From contig JAJEDY010000011.1 in the NCBI GenBank assembly GCA_022821275.1, positions 50,312 through 114,311 on the forward strand: a DNA stretch of 64,000 nucleotides, in the 5' to 3' direction. The translations under genes were made by a program, and so were the position numbers. The DNA is from Candidatus Latescibacterota bacterium (lineage in GTDB: Bacteria; Latescibacterota; UBA2968). Position 1 is the first letter of the stretch; the number at the start of each line of letters is the position of its first letter. The notes beneath the pieces were generated by a model, which worked only from the letters and a program-made list of their open reading frames with translations, was not told the origin of the DNA and did not search any database. Below are positions 25,792 through 32,085 of this stretch, one piece after another.

Positions 25792-26115
25792 ATGACTATC
25801 AATACAACTCGCTGGGATTCAGCAGAGTACCTCAAAACGGAAGAAGATGTGCAGTTGTACCTGGAAGCCTGCCTTGAAGAAGCAGGAGATGACCCCACTT
25901 TTATAGCCCATGCATTGGATATAATCAATCAAGGAAAAAATATGAGTCAGTTCGAGAGCATCAAACAAGGATTAATAGAAGCGATTGAGCACGCAGCAGG
26001 CCAGGATAGTGAGGCAGTTGTGCATCCTCCACGCACTCCTGATGTGAAGGCAATTCAGCAAAACGAGGCACTCCAGAATTGTATTGATAACCCCGACAAA
26101 CAGAGGCAATTATGA
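25792..26115 (+). CDS. Fused N-termini of two antitoxin types
   Basis: 107 residues. The first 43 (TRWDSAEYLKTEEDVQLYLEACLEE to HALDIIN) match the N-terminus of addiction-module antitoxins of the TIGR02684 type. From residue 51 an internal Met begins MSQFESIKQGLIEAIEHAAG followed by VVHPPRTPDVKAI, the N-terminus of NadS/HigA-like antitoxins. Both lack their helix-turn-helix parts, and the last 19 residues look unrelated. It could be a broken relic or an expressed DNA-blind antitoxin. Its stop overlaps the hicB start by ATGA, which would couple them. Confidence 0.5.
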   Translation: MTINTTRWDSAEYLKTEEDVQLYLEACLEEAGDDPTFIAHALDIINQGKNMSQFESIKQGLIEAIEHAAGQDSEAVVHPPRTPDVKAIQQNEALQNCIDNPDKQRQL

Positions 26116-26321
26116 TTAGAAACTTCACATTGGATTTTTGGATAGACGATGGTTGGTATGTGGGGAAACTACGTGAGGTCCCTGGTGTATTTAGCCAGGG
26201 TGCAAACTTGGAAGAATTAAAAATAAACATCAAAGACGCTTATGGTCTGATGATGGAAGAAACAATGCAGACTCCTGTAGAAAAGTCCGACTCAGTAGAA
26301 CTGAAGATGGAAATACCTTGA
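26112..26321 (+). CDS. hicB: HicB-like antitoxin
   Basis: 69 residues with the partial RNase H-like fold of HicB: LDFWIDDGWYVGKLREVPGVFSQGANLEELKINIKDAYGLMMEE is the family core (a strand pair, the PGV turn, then a helix). No C-terminal DNA-binding domain follows, so it is a short type. The start overlaps the stop of the preceding fused antitoxin gene. Its own TGA overlaps the TTG start of the toxin gene, giving tight coupling. Antitoxin-before-toxin order is the reverse of the classic hicAB arrangement but is common in environmental genomes. Confidence 0.85.
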   Translation: MIRNFTLDFWIDDGWYVGKLREVPGVFSQGANLEELKINIKDAYGLMMEETMQTPVEKSDSVELKMEIP

Positions 26322-26497
26322 AGCGAAGAGACCTTATAAAAGAATTGACTGATGAAGGATGTTACTTGAAAAGGCATGGTGGAAGGCATGACATTTATGC
26401 TAATCCCCAGAACAATATGCAAGCACCAATACCAAGACATCGAGAAATTAGAGAAAGTTTATGTAAATTGATCAAAAAACAACTGGGAATAGATTAA
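26318..26497 (+). CDS. hicA: HicA toxin, TTG start
   Basis: 59 residues. The frame begins TTG at 26318 overlapping the hicB stop (TTGA) and reads KRRDLIKELTDEGCYLKRHG, then GRHDIYANPQNNMQAPIPRH, a complete HicA double-stranded-RNA-binding-like fold. The active-site His is in GGRHDIYANP, followed by the conserved P-R-H and a final helix. HicA is an mRNA interferase neutralised by HicB. Length and motifs are intact, so the pair should be functional. A 31-base piece of this gene also occurs at 29328-29358. Confidence 0.85.
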   Translation: MKRRDLIKELTDEGCYLKRHGGRHDIYANPQNNMQAPIPRHREIRESLCKLIKKQLGID

Positions 26498-26589
26498 CAA
26501 TATATCATAAATGCCCGACATCATACTCATCCGCATCCTGAGTTCAACATATCATCGCCAAGATCAATTGCCAAACCCTCATATCTCTT

Positions 26590-27585
26590 CTATATCCACG
26601 ACGGCCCGGGGAGAACAAAAACCCCATCCCATCCTATAAATGTGGTATCGTTGTTGCCAGAATGAGCTTTAGTGGAAACCGCAAATTCTGGAGGATATTG
26701 AGAACAGAGATAATATATACTTCTTAAGGCATTTTCCGCTCGATACTCTGATGTTAGAATCTCTTGCACCTGAGAATCTAATCCCACGTCCAAATCTACT
26801 TCCTCAAGATTAACAAAATTTATCTCTCGGCCTCTCATCCTAACGACCCCTGTTTTTCGGGTTGTTGCTGTACTGTTTTCGATAAGAGACATAAAAGGTT
26901 GGCAATAAGATTCCAGAAATTGATCTTCTCCGTTTGGAATTTTAAGATCAACGGCATCTGAATTAATCTCGCCTGAACCTTCCAAGTACAGTCTGAGCTT
27001 GGAAGAGGAAAAATGCGAGAGCGAGACACCTTTAATATGTGGAGTCTTACCGTTTATGCTTTTTATCATCTGTGCCTGACCCTTCGCTTTTTGAATCAAT
27101 TTTTCGGCGATACTATGGGTTCGTCCCTTTGCTTCAAAAACACACCATTCTCTCGAAAGATTTGTACCAATTAAATCTGGGCGGTTCTTACCCTTCAAGT
27201 CTATTGGGAGGTCCGAAAAACAATCCAGATGGACAAGCCAGGGTACTGATAGAAGGCGGTGTGCTACCAGCTTTGCGAATGACAAACCAAGAAAGTAGGA
27301 TATTGCAGACTTTTCAGAAGGATCAAGGCTCTTGTAAGCATCCGTTTTGATGAATTCTCCTTGAGGAGACAAACTTAAATTAGCCTTGAGTATAGCGGTC
27401 CGATAGATTATTTCTAAAAACGAGTGATAACCATGTCGAATTACATCCTCCCAACTTTTACGTCCTACGGTAATACCAGCCCAGATTAACTCTGCCCACG
27501 TAATATCATCTATCGAATGAGAGCCATTGAGTCGCCCCCCTAAATCGGGAGAAAATCCTTTTGCGGTGTAATTGAGCTTCAGCAT
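26590..27585 (-). CDS. PD-(D/E)XK-like hypothetical protein
   Basis: 331 residues, not recognised as a named family. The middle (about 130-160) reads GKNRPDLIGTNLSREW followed by CVFEAKGRT, an Asp then E-x-K on adjacent strands, the signature of a PD-(D/E)XK nuclease or nuclease-derived fold. N- and C-terminal parts are mixed helix and strand without signal peptide or membrane segment. The coding sequence is visibly more AT-rich than the surrounding 60 kb, consistent with horizontal acquisition. It has its own promoter (27661-27688) and stands alone between two antitoxin modules. Confidence 0.65.
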   Translation of the reverse strand: MLKLNYTAKGFSPDLGGRLNGSHSIDDITWAELIWAGITVGRKSWEDVIRHGYHSFLEIIYRTAILKANLSLSPQGEFIKTDAYKSLDPSEKSAISYFLGLSFAKLVAHRLLSVPWLVHLDCFSDLPIDLKGKNRPDLIGTNLSREWCVFEAKGRTHSIAEKLIQKAKGQAQMIKSINGKTPHIKGVSLSHFSSSKLRLYLEGSGEINSDAVDLKIPNGEDQFLESYCQPFMSLIENSTATTRKTGVVRMRGREINFVNLEEVDLDVGLDSQVQEILTSEYRAENALRSIYYLCSQYPPEFAVSTKAHSGNNDTTFIGWDGVFVLPGPSWI

Positions 27586-27660
27586 TTTATTTCCTAAAAT
27601 ATTTTCAATAGCAGCAGTGTATCCAAGGTTCAGAGACAGAAAGCATTTGGGACTTTTGAA

Positions 27661-27688
27661 AGCATAAGCAGACGGATTATTTTGTCAA
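27661..27688 (-). promoter_or_regulatory. Promoter of the PD-(D/E)XK-like gene
   Basis: Reverse strand reads TTGACA, 16 bases, TATGCT, about 76 bases before the ATG at 27585. The leader in between is AT-rich with no obvious structure. Confidence 0.55.
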
Positions 27689-27699
27689 ATAACGCGCGG

Positions 27700-27927
27700 C
27701 TACACCTCCATCAATTCGGGAATGTGCTCTTCCTCATACTTCTCAATCAACACACCAATGACTTCCATCATTGAGGCGAGGGAGTGATCTTCATTCTCGC
27801 CTACCACATCAATCAAACCGTCCAGTATAGCCACAAGCCGTTGATATTCGCTCTCATCATGGGGAACGAACACAACAGGGTTTAGCACGGGCCATATATC
27901 CTGAGCGATTTGTATTTCTGATACCAT
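27700..27927 (-). CDS. Short HigA-like antitoxin without HTH (copy B)
   Basis: 75 residues, a paralogue of the gene at 24680-24907: same length, about 62 of 75 residues identical by eye and no indels, with mostly conservative changes. It contains the HigA N-terminal pattern ESEYQRLVAILDGLIDVVG followed by MMEVIGVLIEKYEEEHIPEL and stops before any helix-turn-helix. It is preceded by a more decayed HigB remnant. Conservation of frame in both copies suggests the short protein itself may be useful. Confidence 0.6.
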   Translation of the reverse strand: MVSEIQIAQDIWPVLNPVVFVPHDESEYQRLVAILDGLIDVVGENEDHSLASMMEVIGVLIEKYEEEHIPELMEV

Positions 27928-27930
27928 AAT

Positions 27931-28007
27931 TTTCCTCTATCGCACTCGTCGTGCGTTAGAACCGCCTGAATGTAAATTTTTTGTGAGTTGTAATGTATTG
28001 CTGCGAT
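27931..28007 (-). pseudogene. 3' remnant of a HigB toxin gene (copy B)
   Basis: Reads IAAIHYNSQKIYIQAVLTHD then ECDRGK on the reverse strand, the same C-terminal HigB piece as at 24911-25000. Here a short deletion has removed the stop, so the frame runs into the higA-like start. The upstream break into Uma2 tail is at exactly the same position as in copy A. Confidence 0.7.
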
Positions 28008-28008
28008 G

Positions 28009-28053
28009 CCCACATTGCAAGGATACACTTTGAAACTCGACGACATATTTTAA
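28009..28053 (+). pseudogene. 3' tail of a Uma2 gene (copy B)
   Basis: Fifteen codons PTLQGYTLKLDDIF plus TAA, matching the end of the Uma2 gene at 25766. Adjacent to the HigB remnant in opposite orientation, as in copy A. The following 28054-28165 holds an 8-bp inverted repeat (28074-28099, ATCGCGGC / GCCGCGAT) but no gene I can support. Confidence 0.7.
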
Positions 28054-28165
28054 AATGACAAAAAATCTTCTGGATCGCGGCTCAACACCACGCCGCGATG
28101 ACGGCTCTACTGGGCAAGTGTGATGGTTTCAATCACTAATTGGGCTTTTTAAGTGCCTGACGGCC

Positions 28166-28194
28166 TTGACAACATCAAAAATTTCGGCTATTTC
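28166..28194 (+). promoter_or_regulatory. Recurring promoter block, copy 2
   Basis: TTGACA, 17 bases, TATTTC, preceded by GGCC and sharing TTTCGGCTATTT with the copies at 25069 and 29369. It lies 85 bases before the 52-residue gene at 28279 and is its likely promoter. Confidence 0.6.
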
Positions 28195-28278
28195 ATGTGA
28201 CGTCAAATCCAGTCCGCCTGTCTGATGTTGGGGCATCGTCCAATCGATATTATTTCGCCTCCGGAGGTGATATAACCA

Positions 28279-28437
28279 ATGAAGCCAGAAAACAAACCTC
28301 TGAGTCCCGAATGGTTGCGGCGTCTGAGAGATACCAATTTCGAAAAAAATCCCGAAGAAGCTCAGGATCGTCGAGAAGCCGCACTGCAACTTGCCAAACG
28401 TTTCGGTTTAAAAATATCCAAACCCGCAGCCGCATAA
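28279..28437 (+). CDS. 52-residue basic hypothetical protein
   Basis: A small gene framed by good signals: promoter block at 28166, a near-perfect Shine-Dalgarno GGAGGTGA 8 bases before the ATG, and a strong terminator right after the stop. The protein is charged and helical (LSPEWLRRLRDTNFEKNPEEA, then RREAALQLAKRFGLKI) with an Ala-rich end. No family recognised; size and neighbourhood suggest a small antitoxin-like or regulatory protein, but nothing in it proves that. Confidence 0.65.
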   Translation: MKPENKPLSPEWLRRLRDTNFEKNPEEAQDRREAALQLAKRFGLKISKPAAA

Positions 28438-28439
28438 CA

Positions 28440-28472
28440 AAAGGGGGAACACAAGTTGCGTTCCCCCTTTTA
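28440..28472 (+). terminator. Intrinsic terminator after the 52-residue gene
   Basis: Perfect stem AAAAGGGGGAAC / GTTCCCCCTTTT with a 9-base loop, starting 3 bases after the stop codon and followed by a T-rich tail. Confidence 0.88.
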
Positions 28473-28539
28473 CATTTTCTCTTTTCTCTTTTCTCTTTCG
28501 GCACTAATTTTTAGGGCACTATGTAGCAGAGTGCCGGTC

Positions 28540-28809
28540 CTAAACAATTTCACTATTGACCAGGTGTTTGTAATAGCTTTCTTGGGACATGTTGCAAGAA
28601 GCAATCTCTTGATATTGCTGTTTCGTGATATGCAGTTGTTTACAAAATGATTTCAGAAGGCCGTGTCCGACATCTCCATTTCCGTGACTTACACCTGTTT
28701 TTACACGCTTTGTTTCTTTTGGAAATACCCATTTTTCATGTTTTTTCCCGCCATCGTGAACAAATCCGAGCTTTCTAAGAACCTTTCGTCTATGTTCTGC
28801 CAAAGTCAT
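28540..28809 (-). CDS. HicA-like toxin
   Basis: 89 residues. The core HRRKVLRKLGFVHDGGKKHEKWVFP then TGVSHGNGDVGHGLLKSFCKQLHI follows the HicA/YcfA pattern: a small lysine-rich helix, G-(x)-H-E/K-W strand with the active-site His24, a VSH strand and the closing LLKS.. helix. A C-terminal extension of about 20 residues is unusual. The ATG overlaps the stop of the upstream antitoxin gene by four bases. Not similar at DNA level to the hicA at 26318, so it represents a second, independent module. Confidence 0.75.
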   Translation of the reverse strand: MTLAEHRRKVLRKLGFVHDGGKKHEKWVFPKETKRVKTGVSHGNGDVGHGLLKSFCKQLHITKQQYQEIASCNMSQESYYKHLVNSEIV

Positions 28810-29240
28810 ACTTTGAAAACCTCTTTTAAGAATTTATATCGCCTTTTCTGATATGGGGAACTATCGTTGTCTTTGGATTTTTTGAGTTCTTCAATATCTT
28901 GAATATCGTCGCAAACAATCTCGACCAAGACATCCAACGCATCTTCCCAACTATCATTGCTACCACCAATAATGCTCGGAAAATCTTCAAAAAACACCGC
29001 CCATGATCCGTCTCGAAATTCCTCAAAGGTAACAATGTGATGTCCGCCAGGTAAAGGCAAATTAGCCTTTATCCAGCGAACTGGTTCGTCCTCTTGTGGT
29101 GGTGCAGGGGATTCAGGTTCTTTGCGGGAATAATCATCCAGACAAGCATGACCTTTTTCCTCAAAACGGCTTAGTAATGATTGACGAACTAACCAAGAGG
29201 CTTCAGTCTCCTCTGGTGGAGTCGCTGACATCATAGACAT
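28806..29240 (-). CDS. HicB-like antitoxin with N-terminal extension
   Basis: 144 residues. The C-terminal half (DGSWAVFFEDFPSIIGGSNDSWEDALDVLVEIV) is a HicB-type partial RNase H fold. The first 60 residues are acidic and proline-rich (RKEPESPAPPQEDEP) with no recognised domain. Located directly upstream of, and overlapping, the HicA-like gene. AAGGAG lies 7 bases before the chosen ATG. A promoter with TTGACC and TATTGT lies 28-56 bases upstream. Confidence 0.7.
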   Translation of the reverse strand: MSMMSATPPEETEASWLVRQSLLSRFEEKGHACLDDYSRKEPESPAPPQEDEPVRWIKANLPLPGGHHIVTFEEFRDGSWAVFFEDFPSIIGGSNDSWEDALDVLVEIVCDDIQDIEELKKSKDNDSSPYQKRRYKFLKEVFKV

Positions 29241-29267
29241 GTTAGGCTCCTTATGTTAAGTGAAAAA

Positions 29268-29296
29268 ACAATATAGTATAATATCACACAGGTCAA
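29268..29296 (-). promoter_or_regulatory. Promoter of the second HicBA-like pair
   Basis: Reverse strand reads TTGACC, 17 bases, TATTGT (or 15 bases and TATATT). About 28 bases before the antitoxin ATG at 29240. Confidence 0.5.
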
Positions 29297-29327
29297 GCGA
29301 TTTTCCGGCACTATCCTGCATAACCCC

Positions 29328-29358
29328 ACTGATGAAGGGTGTTACTTGAAAAGGCATG
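29328..29358 (+). pseudogene. 31-base fragment of hicA
   Basis: Matches 26348-26378 inside hicA with a single difference, then changes abruptly into the recurring promoter block. No reading frame remains. Confidence 0.7.
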
Positions 29359-29368
29359 TCTGACAGCC

Positions 29369-29397
29369 TTGACAATATCTAAATTTTCGGCTATTTT
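29369..29397 (+). promoter_or_regulatory. Recurring promoter block, copy 3
   Basis: TTGACA, 17 bases, TATTTT, preceded by GACAGCC and sharing TTTTCGGCTATTT with copies 1 and 2. The predicted start site (about 29404) is inside the loop of the hairpin at 29389-29419, upstream of the DUF4143 ATPase gene. Confidence 0.6.
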
Positions 29398-29427
29398 GCA
29401 GTGTGATTGCAAAATAGCCGTTTTTTT
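29389..29427 (+). terminator. Intrinsic terminator overlapping promoter copy 3
   Basis: Perfect 11-bp stem GGCTATTTTGC / GCAAAATAGCC, 9-base loop, then G and seven T. It ends only 11 bases before the ATPase ATG. Transcripts arriving from upstream would stop here, while those starting in the loop would escape because the left arm is not copied. Confidence 0.75.
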
Positions 29428-29438
29428 GGGTAATCAAA

Positions 29439-30650
29439 ATGTACATTTCCCGAACACTTGAATCCTTTGTCGCATCTTCCCGGTTTCCCGTAATCATGCT
29501 CTCTGGCGCCAGACAGGTCGGGAAGACGACATTTCTAAGGCACTTGAGCGAACCAGACCGAACTTATGTCACCCTGGACGACCCGCTTGTCCAGAGCCTG
29601 GCAAAAGAAGACCCGGCTCTGTTCATGCAGCGTTACTCTCCACCCGTGCTCATCGACGAAATCCAATACGCGCCAGAGCTATTGCCCCATATCAAAATCG
29701 CCGTAGATCGAGACCGCTCTCCCGGCCAATTCTGGCTTACGGGATCGCAGCAATTTCATCTGATGAAAGGCGTATCCGAATCTCTCGCCGGTCGGGTGGG
29801 CATCGTGCAGCTTTTTGGCCTATCGAGACGCGAGCGAATCGGGAGCGACTCTCCCCCATTCTTGCCGGCATCCGACACTATTCGCAACAGGCTCCAGGCT
29901 GGAGATACCCTCGGTCTGCAAGAACTCTACAGACTGATATGGCGCGGCGACTTTCCAGCTATTGCGCTGGATGACCAGATGGATTGGAACCTGTTTTACA
30001 GTTCATACTTGCAGACCTACCTCCAGCGCGATATCCGAGACCTCGCCCGGGTAGGCGATGAGCTATCCTTTCTTCGCTTCCTCAGGGCTGCCGCTGCCCG
30101 AACCGCACAAATGTTAAATTTTTCGGACCTGGCGCGCGATGCCGATGTCGCGCCAAACACGGCAAAAACATGGCTTTCCATTTTACAGGCTTCCGGAATC
30201 GTCTATCTCCTGGAACCCTATTATACCAACCTCACCAAACGACTGGTGAGAAGCCCCAAACTCTATTTTCTCGATACCGGGCTATGCGCCTACCTCACCG
30301 AATGGTCCAGCCCTGAAACACTGGAAGCCGGCGCAATGTCCGGCTCCATTTTGGAATCCTGGATCGTGAGTGAACTGTTGAAAAGCTACCGGCACAACGG
30401 CCACATGCCCCCGTTCTATTACTACCGGGATCGAGACGGAAAAGAAATTGATCTCCTCATTTTGCGGGATGGTACAATCTATCCGCTGGAAATCAAAAAA
30501 ACCGCCTCACCCAACAAAAACCACGTCCAACATTTTCGCGTTCTAAAAAAATTGAACATACCTATCGGACCGGGCGGCGTCATCTGCCTGACAGAACAAC
30601 TATTACCACTCACAGAAACTGCCATGTCGATTCCCGTATCCGCACTTTGA
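29439..30650 (+). CDS. AAA_14/DUF4143 ATP-binding protein
   Basis: 403 residues. The N-terminal ATPase has Walker A GARQVGKTT (23-31), Walker B VLIDEIQ (about 70) and sensor GSQQFHLM (about 107). A winged-helix-like middle leads to the C-terminal DUF4143 domain, with GKEIDLLI and LEIKKTASP near 340-365, a D...E-x-K arrangement typical of this family's nuclease-like end. These proteins are common in environmental genomes, often beside mobile or toxin genes, and have no settled function. No good ribosome site is visible: the leader is the T-run of the hairpin. Confidence 0.88.
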   Translation: MYISRTLESFVASSRFPVIMLSGARQVGKTTFLRHLSEPDRTYVTLDDPLVQSLAKEDPALFMQRYSPPVLIDEIQYAPELLPHIKIAVDRDRSPGQFWLTGSQQFHLMKGVSESLAGRVGIVQLFGLSRRERIGSDSPPFLPASDTIRNRLQAGDTLGLQELYRLIWRGDFPAIALDDQMDWNLFYSSYLQTYLQRDIRDLARVGDELSFLRFLRAAAARTAQMLNFSDLARDADVAPNTAKTWLSILQASGIVYLLEPYYTNLTKRLVRSPKLYFLDTGLCAYLTEWSSPETLEAGAMSGSILESWIVSELLKSYRHNGHMPPFYYYRDRDGKEIDLLILRDGTIYPLEIKKTASPNKNHVQHFRVLKKLNIPIGPGGVICLTEQLLPLTETAMSIPVSAL

Positions 30651-30660
30651 CGAGCATGTT

Positions 30661-30711
30661 GGGCAGGCACAGAGCCTGCTCCGTAATGCTTTTATACGGA
30701 GGGCACTGCCC
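30661..30711. repeat. Structured REP-like intergenic element
   Basis: Three nested inverted repeats: outer GGGCAG / CTGCCC (30661 and 30706), inner GCAGGC / GCCTGC around ACAGA (30663-30679), and CTCCGTA / TACGGAG (30679-30701) around a 9-base loop. A cloverleaf-like fold is possible. A further GGACAGGCACAGG follows at 30722. Located between the ATPase and manA genes. Confidence 0.55.
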
Positions 30712-30757
30712 CTACATCAATGGACAGGCACAGGACTACCCTATAGCAGGAGCATCT

Positions 30758-31717
30758 ATGATACCCGACCTCTTACCCTTAAAACCCTACCTCCGCGAAA
30801 CCGTCTGGGGGGGGCGCAGCCTGGGGACATACTACAACAAAGCACTACCTCCAGATGTGCCCATTGGCGAATCGTGGGAAGTCTCGGCATACAAGGGGAT
30901 GGAAAGCATTGTTGCAGACGGCCCACTTGCCGGACAAAACCTCGCCGACCTCGTCGCAAATTACGGCGCAGACCTCCTCGGACAGCGCGTTATCCAGCGT
31001 TACGGCACCGAATTTCCATTGCTCATCAAACTCCTCGACGCATGCGACGACCTCTCCATCCAGGTACACCCCGACGACACCTATGCCCGTGCAGAAAACC
31101 TGAGCACGTACGGCAAAACAGAGGCGTGGTACGTACTCAAATCAGACCACGGGCGCGTGGCGTGTGGCCTGGAAGACGGCGTCGATAAACACAGCTTGAA
31201 ATTATCCATCCGTGAAAACCGCGTACAGGACACCGTGCAATTCTTCGATGTACAGGAAGGTGACGTGATCTTCGTACCGCCCGGCACAGTACACGCCCTA
31301 TGCCAGAACGTCATGATCTACGAAGTACAACAATCCAGCGACCTCACCTTTCGCATCTACGACTACAACCGCCCCGGCACCGACGGCAAGCCGCGCGAAC
31401 TGCACATTGACCGCGCCCTCGACGTCATCGCCTTTGACGCACCTGCGCCAGAACCGCGGAACTCGCGCCACGATGCAAACGCCACACTCATCGGACCGGA
31501 AGACACCCAATACTTCCGCCTCGAACGCTTTGCCCCCGCAGGCACCGTCCAACACACCTATCCCACATTCGCCGCACTCACAATCCTCACTGGCCAGGCC
31601 CAATTAAACAAAACCCACACCGCACAAACAGGCGACACCTTCTTCATCCCGGCCAATCGAACCGTCACCGTCTCGCCTGAAGAGCAGGTGGAATATTTAA
31701 TCTCATCCTGTGGGTAA
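30758..31717 (+). CDS. manA: Mannose-6-phosphate isomerase, class I
   Basis: 319 residues, cytoplasmic zinc enzyme interconverting mannose-6-phosphate and fructose-6-phosphate. Features include the N-terminal LKPYLRETVWGGRSL, GESWEVSAY, metal-site LSIQVHPDDTYA, GKTEAWYVL and the cupin segment VFVPPGTVHAL. This is the short Bacillus-like class I form. The ATG at 30758 has AGGAG 6 bases upstream; the frame is open to 30647 but that part overlaps the repeat element. It provides mannose for glycan or polysaccharide synthesis, or catabolism of imported mannose. Confidence 0.92.
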   Translation: MIPDLLPLKPYLRETVWGGRSLGTYYNKALPPDVPIGESWEVSAYKGMESIVADGPLAGQNLADLVANYGADLLGQRVIQRYGTEFPLLIKLLDACDDLSIQVHPDDTYARAENLSTYGKTEAWYVLKSDHGRVACGLEDGVDKHSLKLSIRENRVQDTVQFFDVQEGDVIFVPPGTVHALCQNVMIYEVQQSSDLTFRIYDYNRPGTDGKPRELHIDRALDVIAFDAPAPEPRNSRHDANATLIGPEDTQYFRLERFAPAGTVQHTYPTFAALTILTGQAQLNKTHTAQTGDTFFIPANRTVTVSPEEQVEYLISSCG

Positions 31718-31721
31718 ATCG

Positions 31722-31985
31722 CTAAACCTGAGCTTCGCCGTAGAGGTCAATACGAGCGCGGAGGGAGGGCTTGATGAAAACATCATCGAGGGGCAATTGG
31801 GAAAAAGCGTGTGCGAGAATATCGACCTGTGTGGGCACATCGAGACGGTAATCGAGAATCAGGCGCTGTTCGCCGCGCACGACACACAGACCACCTGTAC
31901 CACCCATGAGGTCTTCGCGGAAGAGGGGAATATTCAGACGATGAGCAAGGGCTTCAAATTCTTGCAGAAGTTGGGAATCGGTCAT
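31722..31985 (-). CDS. Small conserved hypothetical protein
   Basis: 87 residues, acidic. The pattern EALAHRLNIPLFREDL, GGLCVVRGEQRLILDYRL, then VDILAHAFSQLPLDDVFIKPSLRARI resembles a small conserved bacterial family with the same GGLC-x-(L/V)-R-G strand and a following helix. No function known to me. Convergent with manA with 4 bases between them; downstream of the DUF2357 gene on the same strand but separated from it by a terminator. No strong ribosome site. Confidence 0.6.
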   Translation of the reverse strand: MTDSQLLQEFEALAHRLNIPLFREDLMGGTGGLCVVRGEQRLILDYRLDVPTQVDILAHAFSQLPLDDVFIKPSLRARIDLYGEAQV

Positions 31986-32053
31986 AAGGCAAAGGGGCTG
32001 GAGGGAAGTTGCATTCGATGTTTTGGAAATATAGCGAAATTAAAAAATTGCAC

Positions 32054-32085
32054 AACTGGATCGGCGAAGGTCGGTCCAGTTTTTT
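32054..32085. terminator. Terminator overlapping the DUF2357 gene end
   Basis: Stem AACTGGA / TCCAGTT with an imperfect inner part, T-run on the right and A/T-rich flank on the left. It begins inside the stop region of the minus-strand DUF2357 gene. Confidence 0.6.

Noticed and set aside
28074..28099. 8-bp inverted repeat as a terminator
   Set aside because: No T-run and no gene ending next to it; noted only as structure.
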